In this document: piece by piece, positions 46,039-57,446 of the stretch
How the letters are laid out: each line of letters opens with the position of its first letter
Numbering within the stretch: the stretch's first letter is position 1
From: Cymodocea nodosa
Lineage: Eukaryota > Streptophyta > Magnoliopsida > Alismatales > Cymodoceaceae
NCBI GenBank assembly: GCA_036874045.1
Contig: CM072341.1
Coordinates: 7,638,501-7,702,500, forward strand
Length of the DNA: 64,000 nucleotides
Reading direction: 5' to 3'
Translations under genes and position numbers: made by a program
Notes under the pieces: generated by a model
The model's database searches: none
The model's input: the letters and a program-made list of their open reading frames with translations, nothing else
Told to the model about the DNA's origin: nothing

Positions 46039-47382
46039 TCATTCAGCTATCCTCCCAGAAGAGGTATCAATTTCATAGATCGTTCTATTGACAGGATTAG
46101 GTATAGCTTGTATTGGCAATCCTCTAGTAGGTCTACCTTCCATTGGTTCCTTCTATCTAAGTGGTATATTCCTATTCTGATTTTGAATTGCAGCACTTCC
46201 AAATACAAAATCTAGACGATTGTTTAATTGTTGGATTATCTTTTCTAATTTCTCTATTCTAGATCCTTGTTCCAATAATGCTTCATAGCTTATATTCTTC
46301 TCATTTATATTTTCTCCTCCCTAGAAATTATTGTTTCTCCAAGATAAATTTGGGTGATTTCTCCAATTAGGATTATAAGAATTTCCCAAGTTATCTCTCT
46401 GGTTTCTAGCATAAATAATATCTAAATCATTTATGTTTGCATTCTTTTCTGCTAACTTTTGATTTAATGATAACTCTTCTATTTTCTTTGTTAATTCATT
46501 TAATTTCACCTCAAGCATAGTATTTGAATCTATTTCATGCATTCCTCTTGGCAATATTTTTTTATCTACAATAGCTTCAGCCGAATTTTCCCACTATGTA
46601 GTTCCTTTTGCAAAGTTTTCTAAATATGTCCATGCTTCTTCACTACATAACTTTAAAAATCCATTTTGACAAGTATATTCTAATAAAGATTTTGTTGAAA
46701 CATTCATGCCTTCATAAATTATACCTATTAATTGTGCTTTACTCATTATATGATGTGGACATTGAGTCAATAAATCTTTAAATCATTCAAAATATTTCCA
46801 GAATGATTCACCCTGTTTTTGGCTACACATTAAGATTTCTTTCTTCTTTTTAATCGTTTGATGTGTTGGATAATATTTTTCCAAAAATATAGAGCAAAAT
46901 TCAGTCCACGTAGAAATTGAATCAGGCGATAGAGTATATAACCATCTCTTAGATGTGTCTTTTAAAGAAAAAATGATATATCTAAGTTTAATAGCATCTA
47001 CACTCATGTTCGGCATTTTCATCATTTGACAAACTTCATTAAATTCTCTAAGGAAATAATAGACATCCTCTCTTTCTAAATCATGAAAATGTGGCAATTG
47101 ACTAATATAATTAGATTTCAATTCAAACCTATCTCCCTCAAAGTTTGGCAATTGAATACATGAAGGTTCATCAATTAATTCCAGATACTAAATCTCTCCT
47201 AATGGTTTTTCTATTGGAACAGCCATCTCTACGTTCTCCTTGAAAGAAAGTTTAGCTACACCCCAAAGAATTTCGTTAAAGTTCAGTTTAGAAAATTTTT
47301 CAATACTCCTTTGCAATGAAAATTCCTAGATAGGTGTTCTTACTAATCGCTTAGTGCTTAGAGAACGAGTCCATGTGCTCAT
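46039..47382 (-). pseudogene. C3 gag (Athila type)
   Basis: A region of about 448 codons in one frame, from a Met at 47382 (MSTWTRSLSTKRL) to the stop at 46039-46041. It carries the retrotransposon gag domain (QLPHFHDLEREDVYYFLREF, DAIKLRYIIFSLKDTSKRW, LYTLSPDSISTWTEF, YYPTHQTIKKKKEIL, KQGESFWKYFE; 46783-47151) and the Athila C-terminal motif YNPNWRNHPNLSWRN (46321-46370), within a Glu/Lys-rich coiled-coil-like section. Only about 50 bases separate the start from the B LTR piece, so the leader is not seen. Protease and pol are not present downstream; the F-box gene follows about 180 bases later. It has about half a dozen breaks. Confidence 0.87.
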
Positions 47383-47430
47383 AAATAAATAGCAGAATAT
47401 TAATTACATACCAGTCTGAAGCTTTCTATT

Positions 47431-47586
47431 TGTAGGATCGTATGGCTACACAAGAGGGGGGTGAATTGTGTATCTCTACTATTTTCTGAAATATAATTAA
47501 AACTTTAAAACTCAAAAACAAGTCGAGACATTGTTTTCATAAAATCATTTTTATTCAAGGTTTCAATTACAACATAGAATTCAATT
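47431..47586 (-). repeat. Short piece of a family B LTR
   Basis: It starts with the LTR terminus TGTAGGATCGTATGG and follows the B LTR to about 47586, where the minisatellite begins. No other part of that element is adjacent. Confidence 0.85.
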
Positions 47587-47701
47587 CTCGCAGACCGCTT
47601 GAAGCTAGCCGACTACTCGAAAGCTCGCAGACCACTTGAATCTCGTCAACTGCTCGAAAGCTCCTAGACCGCTTCAAGCTCGCCAACCACTGGAAGCTCG
47701 C
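47587..47701. repeat. GC-rich minisatellite, about six 18-19 bp units
   Basis: Units begin at 47587, 47605, 47624, 47642, 47661 and 47679, with a partial unit at 47697. They alternate between two types, CTCGCAGACCGCTTGAAG and CTCGTCAACTGCTCGAAAG, so the higher-order period is about 37 bp. Base composition is far richer in G and C than anything else nearby. It is not found elsewhere in the window. The right end abuts the first base of a C LTR. Confidence 0.85.
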
Positions 47702-49219
47702 TGTTTAGAATGAAAAAGTGCATATTATTAATAGTTAAATGATGGTTAATTGCATAATATTTAGCTTATCATATAAGAATTAAGCCATTATGTTATAATT
47801 GCACTATTATATGCTTTAATTGAAGAATTTGCTTAATTTGGGGGAATTAATGTTAATTTAGTACATTTATGAACTGTCGGTAAGTTGCAAGCTGTGAAAT
47901 TTTTAAGTATCCGAATTTTCTGATATTTTGGACAGTTATATTTAACATACCGAATATATTCGGACAGTTATGTTTAACAGACCGAACATGTATCGAATAG
48001 CTATGTTTAAATTGCCGAACAGTTATGTTTTGAGAGAATATTTTATTATTTCCTGAAATACACGTGTCGAAACCATAATGAATGACTTAAGTGAACTTTT
48101 GGTGAGTTATCTATAACTATCCAAAATTGCAGTTGAGCATCAGATAGTTATCCTTGTAACTCTTCGAAATCTCTTTTTATTTAGAAAATAGCTGAGGACA
48201 CGTGTCATGTTCTACGAAAGTGACTTAAGTGGATTTTCGGTGAGGTAGGTGTAACTATCCGAAATGCATATGAGCATCGAATAGTTAGACCTGTAACTCT
48301 CCAAAATGTTATTTTATGATTAAATTGCTACTGACACGTGTCGAGATCTGGTAGATTTACTTAAGTTATATATCGGTGAGTTATTTATAACTATCCGAAA
48401 TGCACCTGAGCATCGAATAGTTAAGTTTATAAGTATCTGAAATGCACCTGAGCATCGGATAGTTAAATTTATGCACGTGTTTTATAGTTAAATCAACAAA
48501 GAAAGTCCGTTGAGTTATCTGTAACTCCACAAACTATATATTTTCTAATATGCCACTGTAGCGGTTGCAGGAACAGATAGTTGGAAGAGAAAAACCATGT
48601 TTGCACGTATCACGTAGGAATTCAATCGCGTAAGGAGAAGAAAGCATCGCCGTTGATATGAATGAAGAAAATCCAACCGACCATTCAAGCAGAAGCAGTT
48701 ACTACTGAAGAAATATAAAAGAAAAGAAGAAAAAAAAAAGAAGTGTGTGATCGATGGGTGGACAATGTGTACAAAGGAAGATCGACGACGCAATTCTCTG
48801 AAATACCACACCAACCATCATCATCACCATCACCACACCATAATCACCAACCATCGGAGGTCTGTGAGGATACTTGCCTGATGTCGGGTCGATTCCGAGC
48901 CAAACACAATGTCTGACAACCACTATGAGGAGTGATCGTGTCGCGGGAAGGGAAGCCATTTTCACCAAGCGCCAACTCATATTTCAGGAGATCGTAAAGC
49001 TTTTAGCCTTGGCTTCGAGTTGATGCCTGTATGCTGAAAAGGAGATCATCTTGCAATTCTGGACTCGCGATTCTATAGGGAGAGGAGACAGAATTGTAAG
49101 TGGTTTAATTTTCAGTGATGTAATCACGTTGCAAGTAGTGTCGGAAGTATTTTTTGTCAAGTGAGATTACTTTACATTTCACCTTTCGCCCATTTCCATG
49201 TTCATATTAAAACAAAAAT
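47702..49219 (+). repeat. Family C LTR, forward orientation, partial
   Basis: It starts TGTTTAGAATG and is collinear with the reverse complement of 40961-43020 up to the CCATGTTCATATTAAAAC region, with the TATA box (48711-48721) and leader (48545-49075). No purine tract precedes it, so it is a solo LTR or a 5' LTR. At 49220 a B LTR terminus follows directly. Confidence 0.85.
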
Positions 49220-49613
49220 TGTAGGATCGTATGGCTACACAAGAGGGGGGTGAATTGTGTATTTTTAACATTTAAGCCTTTAACTTAACGAGTTCTCACG
49301 TGACCTCTATACAAACAAAACTCTAACTTAACGAGTTGTCTAAATGTGCACTATTCATGATACAAAAGATATAACTTTAAAACATATCATGCTATTCAAT
49401 AAAAACACACGTTAACTTAACGTTTAGTTAAATGAGAAATTAATGCAACGAAACGACTAATTATTAACTTCAGATCCAATACAGACAAGTATTTATGCTA
49501 GTAAGCTTTTTCTATATTAATTGATGATTTTAATTTCTTTTCACAAGCAATAGTAATTGAGCAAATATGATTATATTCATTCAGCACACATCATCAAAAC
49601 AAAATACTCAACA
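49220..49613 (-). repeat. Shortened family B LTR
   Basis: Both LTR termini are recognisable (TGTAGGATCGTATGG at 49220 and ATACTCAACA at 49613), but the copy is only 394 bp. No target duplication is found: the left flank is the C LTR and the right flank is unrelated sequence, so the right junction is rearranged. Confidence 0.85.
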
Positions 49614-50513
49614 CCATTCAGTAAATATTCATTGTCGGATGAAGTTGAATCAATTGCTTCTCCTTCCAGTTCCTCCAACGCATTCTCCTTTCTTTTAAAA
49701 GTGATGGTAACTCGTAAATAACATTTTGGTTTATATATATAATGTACATCCATAAAGTGAATAAATCTCGTTGCAAGAACGTGTCTTGCAACGTGCATCG
49801 TGGTTCCTATTTTTATGGATATGTGTACCACTATTAATTTTAAATTTTGGTAACCGCTAAACCAACGAAGTTTCGTTCGTGGTTAAAAGAATAACTATTC
49901 TGCTTAATCCACGAACTAACCTCGTTGAGTTACAGATAACTCAACAGAACACAGTCGATTACTATTGCTAACTCCACGGACTAACTTCGTTGAGTTACAA
50001 GTAACTCAACGGAGTGACCTTATATTATATTACTGACCTCGTGGAGTTACAGTTAACTCAACGTACTTACTTCATTGAGTTAACACTTAGTAACCTCTAA
50101 GCTTTACTCTCGTAAATTCCTCTCTGTTATTTTCTATTTCATTATGCTAACTGAAATAAAGTTAAATCTATGTCATTAATGCATCATTCTCATCAAAATT
50201 CATTTAAATCTGAACATTATATAAAGATTTAACTTGTAGGTCATTTTATGTTATGCAGAATTTACATTTTACCTTGCAACATGCAGAAATTTTTAAGCAT
50301 TTATCTTGTCATTCAGCAAATTGTAAATCTATTACATATTCATTCATAAAGTTCCACAAATTATATAATATTCAATAAATTCCATTCATTTCATATTCAC
50401 AACACGTATGAAAATTGCATCTGAAAAATTATATTCATTAATATGAATCAATTACATTACAAATACATCATACAATTTCATATAATTTTACATAAGTAGA
50501 CGAACAATACAAT
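49614..50513 (-). other. Noncoding stretch 3' of the third aORF
   Basis: There is no clear gene. The minus strand at 49614-49831 is open (TFKRKENALEELEGEAIDST, then SDNEYLLNG), but I do not recognise it. From 49850 to 50080 it carries repeated inverted motifs such as AACTCAACGGA and TTCGTTGAGTTA, much like 41220-41340 and 56930-57060, which links it to the gypsy family C/D. The remainder is AT-rich. Confidence 0.5.
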
Positions 50514-52586
50514 TTAATCTCTATTCCTAAGTTCATCTACTTCCTTCTAGAGTTTTTTTAATTGAAGTTCTAATTGATTAATTCTTTCTATAGCTCCTGT
50601 AAAGCCTCCAAAAGCTACAGCTATCTCTGCAGCTACAAAATTTCTGTATTCTTTCACTGAAATGGTTCTTGATCTGATCCTTTTTTATATCCATTTAGTG
50701 AAATCGATACAGTCCACCATCAGTAGTGGAATCAAATCTCCATAAAACAATTTTTTCTTGACTACTTTCAGTTTGGAGATAAAAACTGCAAACCAATTTA
50801 TTTGAATCTTGTTTACTACTGCATATGTGGCTCATTTGACAAATTGACTCAGTTCTATGTCATGGCCCTATCGTTGATAGACATTCTTAATTAAAATGTT
50901 AGCTACCATGTGTGCTTTACCATTTAAATGCTTCAGTCTATTTAATAAAGGCACACCAGGATTGATAGCCAAACTATCCTTGATTTCTTGTTCTGTCCAC
51001 TTGACGGCAGTTGTACTTTCCAAAATTTCCTATCCTTCATTCTTTAATCCAAAAATGTTGTGGAGAAGCTCTAGTGTTATTTGTACATCAGCTTCCTCCA
51101 CGTTGGAAATTAATTTTCCTTCTTCCTCTCTCAAATTTGCATAAAAACAAGGCACTAGATTCTCATACACTACATGCCCTCTTTCTTGAGAAATAAACTG
51201 CATTAGACCTTGGAATTCAAATAAATCTTTTATTTCTTGCATTCCATCCTAATTTACTAGTCTATTGTAAATAATATCGTAACCTATTATTTCTTGATAT
51301 TTGGTATAGGCTTCCTGACTACAAAAATGTACTTTATTCAAAATTATTGTTTCAATCGGGTCAGGAAGGTGACTTTATTGTTCTAGAGGGATTTGTTCTT
51401 GCTCTTCCTCTTCTATAGGCTGCATTTGAACATTCTTTACAGATTCCTGAATTTTTGCTTTTGCTTCTGTCTATGGTGGTGAGTCGGCAGAACTCTCCAC
51501 TCTGTCTTGAATTCTTTTCATATATTGCTGAAGAGTTTCTTGCTCTTCAGTGGAATCTATGAAATTATTTTTGTCCAAATGGCTTCTTTCGTTCTCTTCA
51601 TTTTCTACTCTTTCTTCTTCCTCCTAACTAACAATCTGTTCTGTTACTGTTCTTTCCGATTCTATAACAGATTGGGATGGAGTCTCGGGCAATTCAGTTT
51701 CTACCCTAATTTCTGTTTCTTCTTGTACAGGCTATAGACTAATTTCAGCCTGATTTTCTTCTTTTCTTTGCTCTTGCTATTGCAGCTCCTCCTACTCCTC
51801 AAAATCGGATAGCAGGTTGATAAAAATTTTCTCCACAGGCCCTGTAAAAATTGGTACTTCAGATTTAATTTCCTCATTTTCAGGCATTTTTTCTTTTCCT
51901 TCTTTTTTCTGATTAGTTGTGCCTGTTCTTCCTCTTCATCTTCTGAAATTAAATCTACAAAAGTAGGCTCCACAAGCGCTCGAGCCACAGGTACTGACTC
52001 TTCCTGTTTAACTTTTTCTATAATTGCTAGTCTCGAAGGACCAGCTTCATCTCCTTTTGCAGCAGGTTTGGCAATAGCTTCTTGATGCTATTTAATTTTG
52101 ATTTTATATTGAGCTTTCAAATTTTCTACAACCCTTTTTTTGTAAAGTGCATCAAACACCAGGTGTGCTTTAGCCACTGCCATATCTTATGATTCTCCTT
52201 GGTTTTTCCCAACTTGAACTAGTGCTTGAAATTCCTTTAACACTTCTTCAGTTGAAGGCCCCATCATTTCTGCTCGTGCCAACAGCTTAAATGGTGGAAC
52301 TGAAGGTCCTAGCTGTTGTTCCTCAGGAACAGGTCTTTGAGCAGTTGGCTAATCTTGTTCTTCAATTGCCTCTTGTTGTTCTTGCTGCCATATTTCCCAA
52401 CTTCCACGACTAGCAATGCACCTTTTGAACCATAATCTGGCCTTGCGCTGGATTAGCTCTAGGGCTACTTCATTATTCGCCCTGATTCTTCTTTCTTTAC
52501 TAACTGCAATTTCTATTGCTACTCTGATTCGTGTCTCCATTATCTGGGGTATTTGTATACCATAATCTACTAATATTCTTCTTAAT
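50514..52586 (-). pseudogene. Third, diverged aORF (putative plant transposon protein type)
   Basis: The middle domain is recognised from EIKDLFEFQGLMQFISQERG, LVPCFYANLREEEGKLISN and LLHNIFGLKNEG (51030-51242), which parallel the A aORF (IRELFEFQGLLTLFL, CFYSNLIVEEG, QVIGLKNEG) at roughly half identity. The N-terminal part (52349-52580) is Arg-rich and helical (RIRVAIEIAVSKERRIRANN), followed by a long Glu/Gln-rich linker. The C-terminus is coiled-coil-like (INQLELQLKKL, KEVDELRNRD), with a stop at 50514. Ownership is uncertain: it adjoins A2 at 52587 but lacks the usual noncoding block, and may be the env-position ORF of gypsy D into which A2 inserted. Broken several times. Confidence 0.6.
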
Positions 52587-52707
52587 CTAAAAACTATAAT
52601 TCGAAAATAGATGTTTTGTTTTATTTTATTTTTTTTGTTTTTAATGATAAAGACATTAAATTCTAAAACTACCTTATAACAAACCAAAATACAATGAACA
52701 TGACCAT

Positions 52708-53379
52708 TTAAATATCAGATAACCTACAGATACCAAGTTCTAATCGTAATTTTGAGAATGTATTTTCATCTAAGGGTTTTGTAAATAGATCTACTAATTG
52801 TTCTGTGGTAGAAACAAAATTTAATACTATTTTTCCTTTTATAACATTATCCCTTAGAAAATGATGTCGAACTTCTATATGTTTTGCTCGTGAATGTAAG
52901 ACAGGATTTTTAGATAAACTTATTGCAGAACTACTATCACAGAAAATCTTAGTTGGTTCATAGTTTAAATTAAAATCTTTTAAGGTTTGTTTGATCCATA
53001 GGATTTGAGCACAGCAAAGTACAACAGCTATATATTCAACTTCAGTTGTAGATAATGCTACACAATTTTGCTTTTTGCTAAACCATGACACTAAAGAATT
53101 ACCTAACAATTGACAAGTGCCATTGGTGCTTTTTCTTTCAAACTTACATCCTGCGAAATCAGCATCACTATAACCTACTAAGTTTAAAGAACTGTGTTTA
53201 AAGTAAAACAGTTCGAAATTGATGGTTCCTAATAGATATTTAAAAATTCGTTTAACAGTAAGTAGGTGTGATTCCTTAGGATTTGATTGATATCTAGCAC
53301 AAGTACACACACTAAACATAATATCTGGTCGATCTTCTTGATAAAAAGAGTGTGATCTGCCTTTCCCATAAAATACCAT
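52708..53379 (-). pseudogene. A2 RNase H and adjoining RT end
   Basis: Motifs: RPDIMFSVCTCARYQSNPKE, ESHLLTVKRIFKYLLGTINF, GYSDADFAGCKFERKSTNG, SWFSKKQNCVALSTTEVEYI, KNPVLHSRAKHIEVRHHFLR, and the end LVDLFTKPLDENTFSKLRLE. This is the copia RNase H and the conserved pol C-terminus. It is very close to 17768-18493. The 223-codon stretch is open. The pol upstream of it is incomplete. Confidence 0.9.
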
Positions 53380-53439
53380 TTTTCCATAAGAAATTTAGAT
53401 AATCTTTCATACCAAGACCTAGGAGCTTGTTACTAATAA

Positions 53440-55646
53440 GACATCATTTATAAAACATTTCTCAATTACCTAAACCTTACCAGACCCAAGGATATTTGTT
53501 TTGCTTTTATTTCCAAAGGTAACTTGTCCGTTCTTGGTCTTTGTTATTTCTATAAGTAATCGTATATCTCCAGTCATGTGGCTGGATGCTCCACTGTCCA
53601 TTATCCATTTTGATTTGTGTATCTACAAAATAGTCAAAAAGAGATTTTATCTCTTGGAACCCATTTTTGAGTGGGTCCAAGAATTTTAGAGAGAGTCATA
53701 TCAAAATAATCCATATTTTTAGACTTCAACTTATCTATTTTCTGATAATTATTTTTGCGTTTCTTTCTCTTAGTGTTATAATTATCAGAACATTTATCTC
53801 CATGTAAACCAAAGTTGAAATTTTCATTTCTAACATTATTTGATTTCCAATATCCGATATTCTTTAAATATGAAGAAAATTGATCAAGAATATTAAAATT
53901 CTCAAATGTCTTACCTTGATTCTTCTGAAGATTTCTTTTGAAATTCTTACATCGTGTGCTATCATTTATATGCTGCATTTCATCAATTTGCACATATTTT
54001 TCTCCCTTTTTGATTACACACGGAATAGTTTTTCTCTTACTATTCTTAGTACTGGAAATAAAGATATTATTTTTAACAGTACCATCATGCAATATATAAT
54101 TTTCAGAAGATGTATCGTGTAAACCAATACCATGTTTTTCTACATTTGATATTTTACTACTGAGTTCATTTGTTAAAGTTTGACTATTATTCCATTTACT
54201 TAATATAACCTTTTGATCGCAGACTTTAATCTTTAGCACATCAATTTTTGAATTTAAATCAGTAATAGTCAGTTCCAGTTTTTCAATTTCACATATCATT
54301 TTCTTCTTATCAGCAATTAAATTTTCACAATCAGCATGCAATTTTCTTTCTATAGTAGTGAACTTTAAAATTTCCTATGCATGCCTTTGATTTTCTTCTT
54401 TAAATTTATTCAACATAGAGTTCAAAAAATCAATCATATTTTCAGATTCATCTAGCATTTTCCTAGTGTCCTTTCTTTCAATTTTGACTTTCTTATATTT
54501 TCTGGCCAGTCTATTGTATTCAACAAGTAATCCATCAAAACTATCAAAATTAGCATTTTGATTAGAGGATACCTCATTGGATTTTGCCATAAAGCATACA
54601 TTTGCCAGATTTTCTTCTGAATCTGATGTTGATGAGGATTCATTGTCTGATGTTGAATCCTTTGTTTCTTCACTTTGTGAAGCTGAAGAGTCATCCCATG
54701 TCACTTTAAGCGCCATTCTCTTTCTGAATTTCTTATTCCTGAAATTCCTCCTCGAATTCTTCTTATCTTTGTTGAGAGGACAATCAGTTTGAAAGTGACC
54801 CGGCCTGTTGCACTTGTAGCATATACTTTTGTCTTTTGTAAATGACTTCTTCTCCATATCTCCAGATGTCTTTGCTGACCTGAAGTTCCTGCGTTTCTTC
54901 AACAGATTTCTAAATTTTCTAGTCAACAACAATAAATCATCGTTAGAATCACTAGTGACTTTTGAGACTTTATCAGCCTCAAAAGCCAGATCTCTTCTAG
55001 GATTTTTCCCTTTTGGATCTAAATGTTGTACTCCATAGGCTGTTAGATTTCCTATGAGATCATCGAGAGTATATGTATTTAAGTCTTTGGACTCTTCAAT
55101 AGATGTTGTCTTTTGAGCCCAAATTTTAGTTAAAGATCTAAGGATCTTTCTTACCAAGTCTTTTTCCTCGAATTTCTTGCCTAAAGATTTTAATGAATTT
55201 ATAATCTCAAGAAAACGGGAAAACATGTCAGAGATACATTCATTTTCGTGCATTTTAAAAAGCTTATATTTATGTACTAACATATTGATCTTAGATTCCT
55301 TGACCTCATTAGTACCTTCGTTGGCAACTTCTAATGCATGCCATATCTCATATGCAGTTTGATATGCAGAAACTTTATTAAATTGATCATGAGATAAAGC
55401 ACAAAACAAGATGTTTAAACCTTTAGCATTCAGTGTCATTCGCTCCTTTTCATCAAAAGTCCAAGTATCATATGGAGTCGTAACTAATACTATAGGATTG
55501 CTAATTATATGCCATAATTTGAAATCGATTGACTGAAAAAATACTTTCATCCTATATTTCCAGTAGCTATAATTGCTACCTTCAAACATAAGAGGACGAT
55601 TAGTGGTCTGTCCTTCAGTCATAACTAAGATTTCAAAATTATCCAT
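53440..55646 (-). pseudogene. A2 gag (446-codon open stretch), coiled coil and protease start
   Basis: The long open stretch 54375-55715 encodes MDNFEILVMTEGQTTNRPLM (Met at 55646 is the likely start, matching the A and B gags). It has a UBN2-type capsid region (YSYWKYRMKVFFQSIDFKLW, FKMHENECISDMFSRFLEII, KDLVRKILRSLTKIW), the zinc knuckle CYKCNRPGHFQTDCPLNKDK, a basic patch (SRRNFRNKKFRKR) and an acidic Ser-rich stretch. The coiled coil continues in 53634-54341 (LIADKKKMICEIEKLELTIT), ending GPTQKWVPRDK before the protease region near 53450-53640. Gag is nearly whole, with about one or two breaks. Confidence 0.9.
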
Positions 55647-55736
55647 TTTAAACAGATGATTCGAAGTAAATGACAGGAAAAACCAATTCCTAAATAGAGA
55701 AATGAAGGCTTTCAAATGCTTTAAACAGTTTAAAAT

Positions 55737-55748
55737 GCTCTGATACTA
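55737..55748 (-). other. A2 primer-binding site
   Basis: The minus strand reads TAGTATCAGAGC, as in element A, two bases after the LTR. Confidence 0.88.
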
Positions 55749-55750
55749 GT

Positions 55751-56916
55751 TGTAGGATCGTCAGTATCACAAGAAGGGGGGTGAATTGTGTCTTTAGTAA
55801 TTAAACTAAGGGATAAAACAAGAGCACAAAACACTCGTAAATGAAATTCTATTCTTTTATTTCAAGACAGAATTTACAATATCTTTTCAGCTCAATTCCC
55901 TTCTTGACGGTTTTGATACAGTAATTTTTGATATACAATTCAAATAGGAAAACAAAGCTCTTTTTCAAAACTAATTTTGAATTGTATCTCTTATTCTCCA
56001 ATTGTCGAATTTCCAGACTTCTTAAGTTTGCAGCTCCTTTTCTAAAATTGCTTGGAATTTCGAACTTCTTCTGATGTTGGAGAACTTTTCAGAATATGAA
56101 TATTCAAACTTAACTTTTCAATTAGAGATCCAGATTGAATATTCAAACTTGGTTTTTGAGATTGGGATCCTCTATTGTAATGTAGCTCGTACTCTCTATT
56201 TGTAGTCGAACTCTATTGTCTTTCACGTTCAGCATGTTCATCCACTTGATCCACAATCCATAACCCATAATCCTCGTACTAATTCTCTCTTTAATCCAAA
56301 TTACTTTCTACTTAAATTTCCACTTTCTTCACTAACAATCTGAGTTTCCACGATCTCCACTCGTAGATTCACCGAAACTTTATCTTCCTAGATTCTTGTA
56401 GAATATCTTCTAACTCTTCGATTTAGCCGAACATTTATCTTTTAACTCCTGTCAAAACTCGAACACTTATCCTTTAACTTTTCGAGTTCTTGCACCTACA
56501 AAATACGTGACTAAACAAAGAAACTTATCTATTCGTTAGTCCTTTTATAAAACTCAAACAATTATCTATCCATGCGTATAAAAACTCGAACAGTTATCTA
56601 ACTATTCGATTTTTCATTATCGAGCGCACATGGAAAACACGTGACAACTTAAAACATTAAAAACACACGTGCGGATAACTTAACTATACGAGTTTTTAAC
56701 ATAAAGTATTCGACAAAAATGAAACGTTAACTATCCGAAAGTTTAACTATTGCAAATTTAGCTCTTCGGAAATCCTTAATTTATCCGACATAAAAATGAA
56801 ACTTTTCGATAATCTGTTAACTATTTTATACTTAGAGAAATATACTTAGAGAATATTATGTAGACTTATTTAAATACGTTAATAAAGCATACATCATCAA
56901 AATTAAATACCTAACA
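55751..56916 (-). repeat. A2 5' LTR
   Basis: 1166 bp, TGTAGGATCGTCAGTATCAC to AAATACCTAACA, with one unit of the 32-bp repeat (near 56721). It is the shortest A LTR here. Confidence 0.92.
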
Positions 56917-57228
56917 CAACTATTAATATTTTATCTACGGTCAAAACTACAGTACTCCGTTGAATTATAGTTAACTCAACAGAATAAGCTCGTTGAGTAA
57001 CTCAAAACTCAACAGAGTAAGCTCGTTGAATTAAGCATAACTCAACAAACTCCCTATACAAACAAATATAATAATAAAAATACTACAGATAATAGTTTTT
57101 CTTTTTTTTCTCTCGGTTTAACCGATACTATGTTTCGATCAGACCTAATTTTTTCAAAAATTAATATACATATTTTCTTATGTTCCAGTCATATCAATGG
57201 ATCCGATCGACTGAACTGTAACGATTTT

Positions 57229-57260
<32 letters not shown>

Positions 57261-57440
57261 TTTTAATGTATGTTTTTTTATTATTTAAATTTAAACATAA
57301 AAACTGATTTCTTACTAAGTAAAGCTCGAGTAATCCTCTACTCTGACTTCTTCTATAATTCCAAAGGAGCTTTTTGGTATTTTCAGAATAAGTCTAAGTC
57401 TTTGTCCATTTACTTTAAATATATTCTAATTTTTAAGATT
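56917..57440 (-). other. D noncoding region after pol, with a TA microsatellite
   Basis: No convincing ORF. 56930-57060 holds repeated AACTCAACAGA and GCTCGTTGAGT inverted motifs. A (TA)n run occupies about 57234-57261. Confidence 0.6.
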
Positions 57441-57446
57441 TTCAAT

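Larger units (their letters stand above)
40961..47430 (-). mobile_element. C3: Athila-like gypsy element with gag and captured F-box gene, minus strand, broken
   Basis: In sense order: gag (47382-46039), the F-box gene (45858-44731), the noncoding module with internal and terminal purine tracts (44730-43021) and a full 3' LTR (43020-40961). No pol is present between gag and the LTR, so this is a non-autonomous form. The 5' LTR and primer site are not seen; a B LTR piece starts at 47431. It is inserted into the C2 LTR in opposite orientation. Gag and the F-box gene each keep one reading frame but carry several breaks. Confidence 0.87.
52587..56916 (-). mobile_element. A2: partial family A copia element, broken
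   Basis: Sense order is 5' LTR (56916-55751), primer site, a long gag, protease, short parts of integrase/RT, and RNase H, ending near 52587. There the match to element A (17649) stops exactly and aORF sequence of another type begins. Pol is only partly present and the 3' LTR is not found, so a target duplication cannot be confirmed; the right flank is CAACT (56917-56921). Gag is the best preserved in the window, suggesting a younger age than A. It is inserted in gypsy D. Confidence 0.88.
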
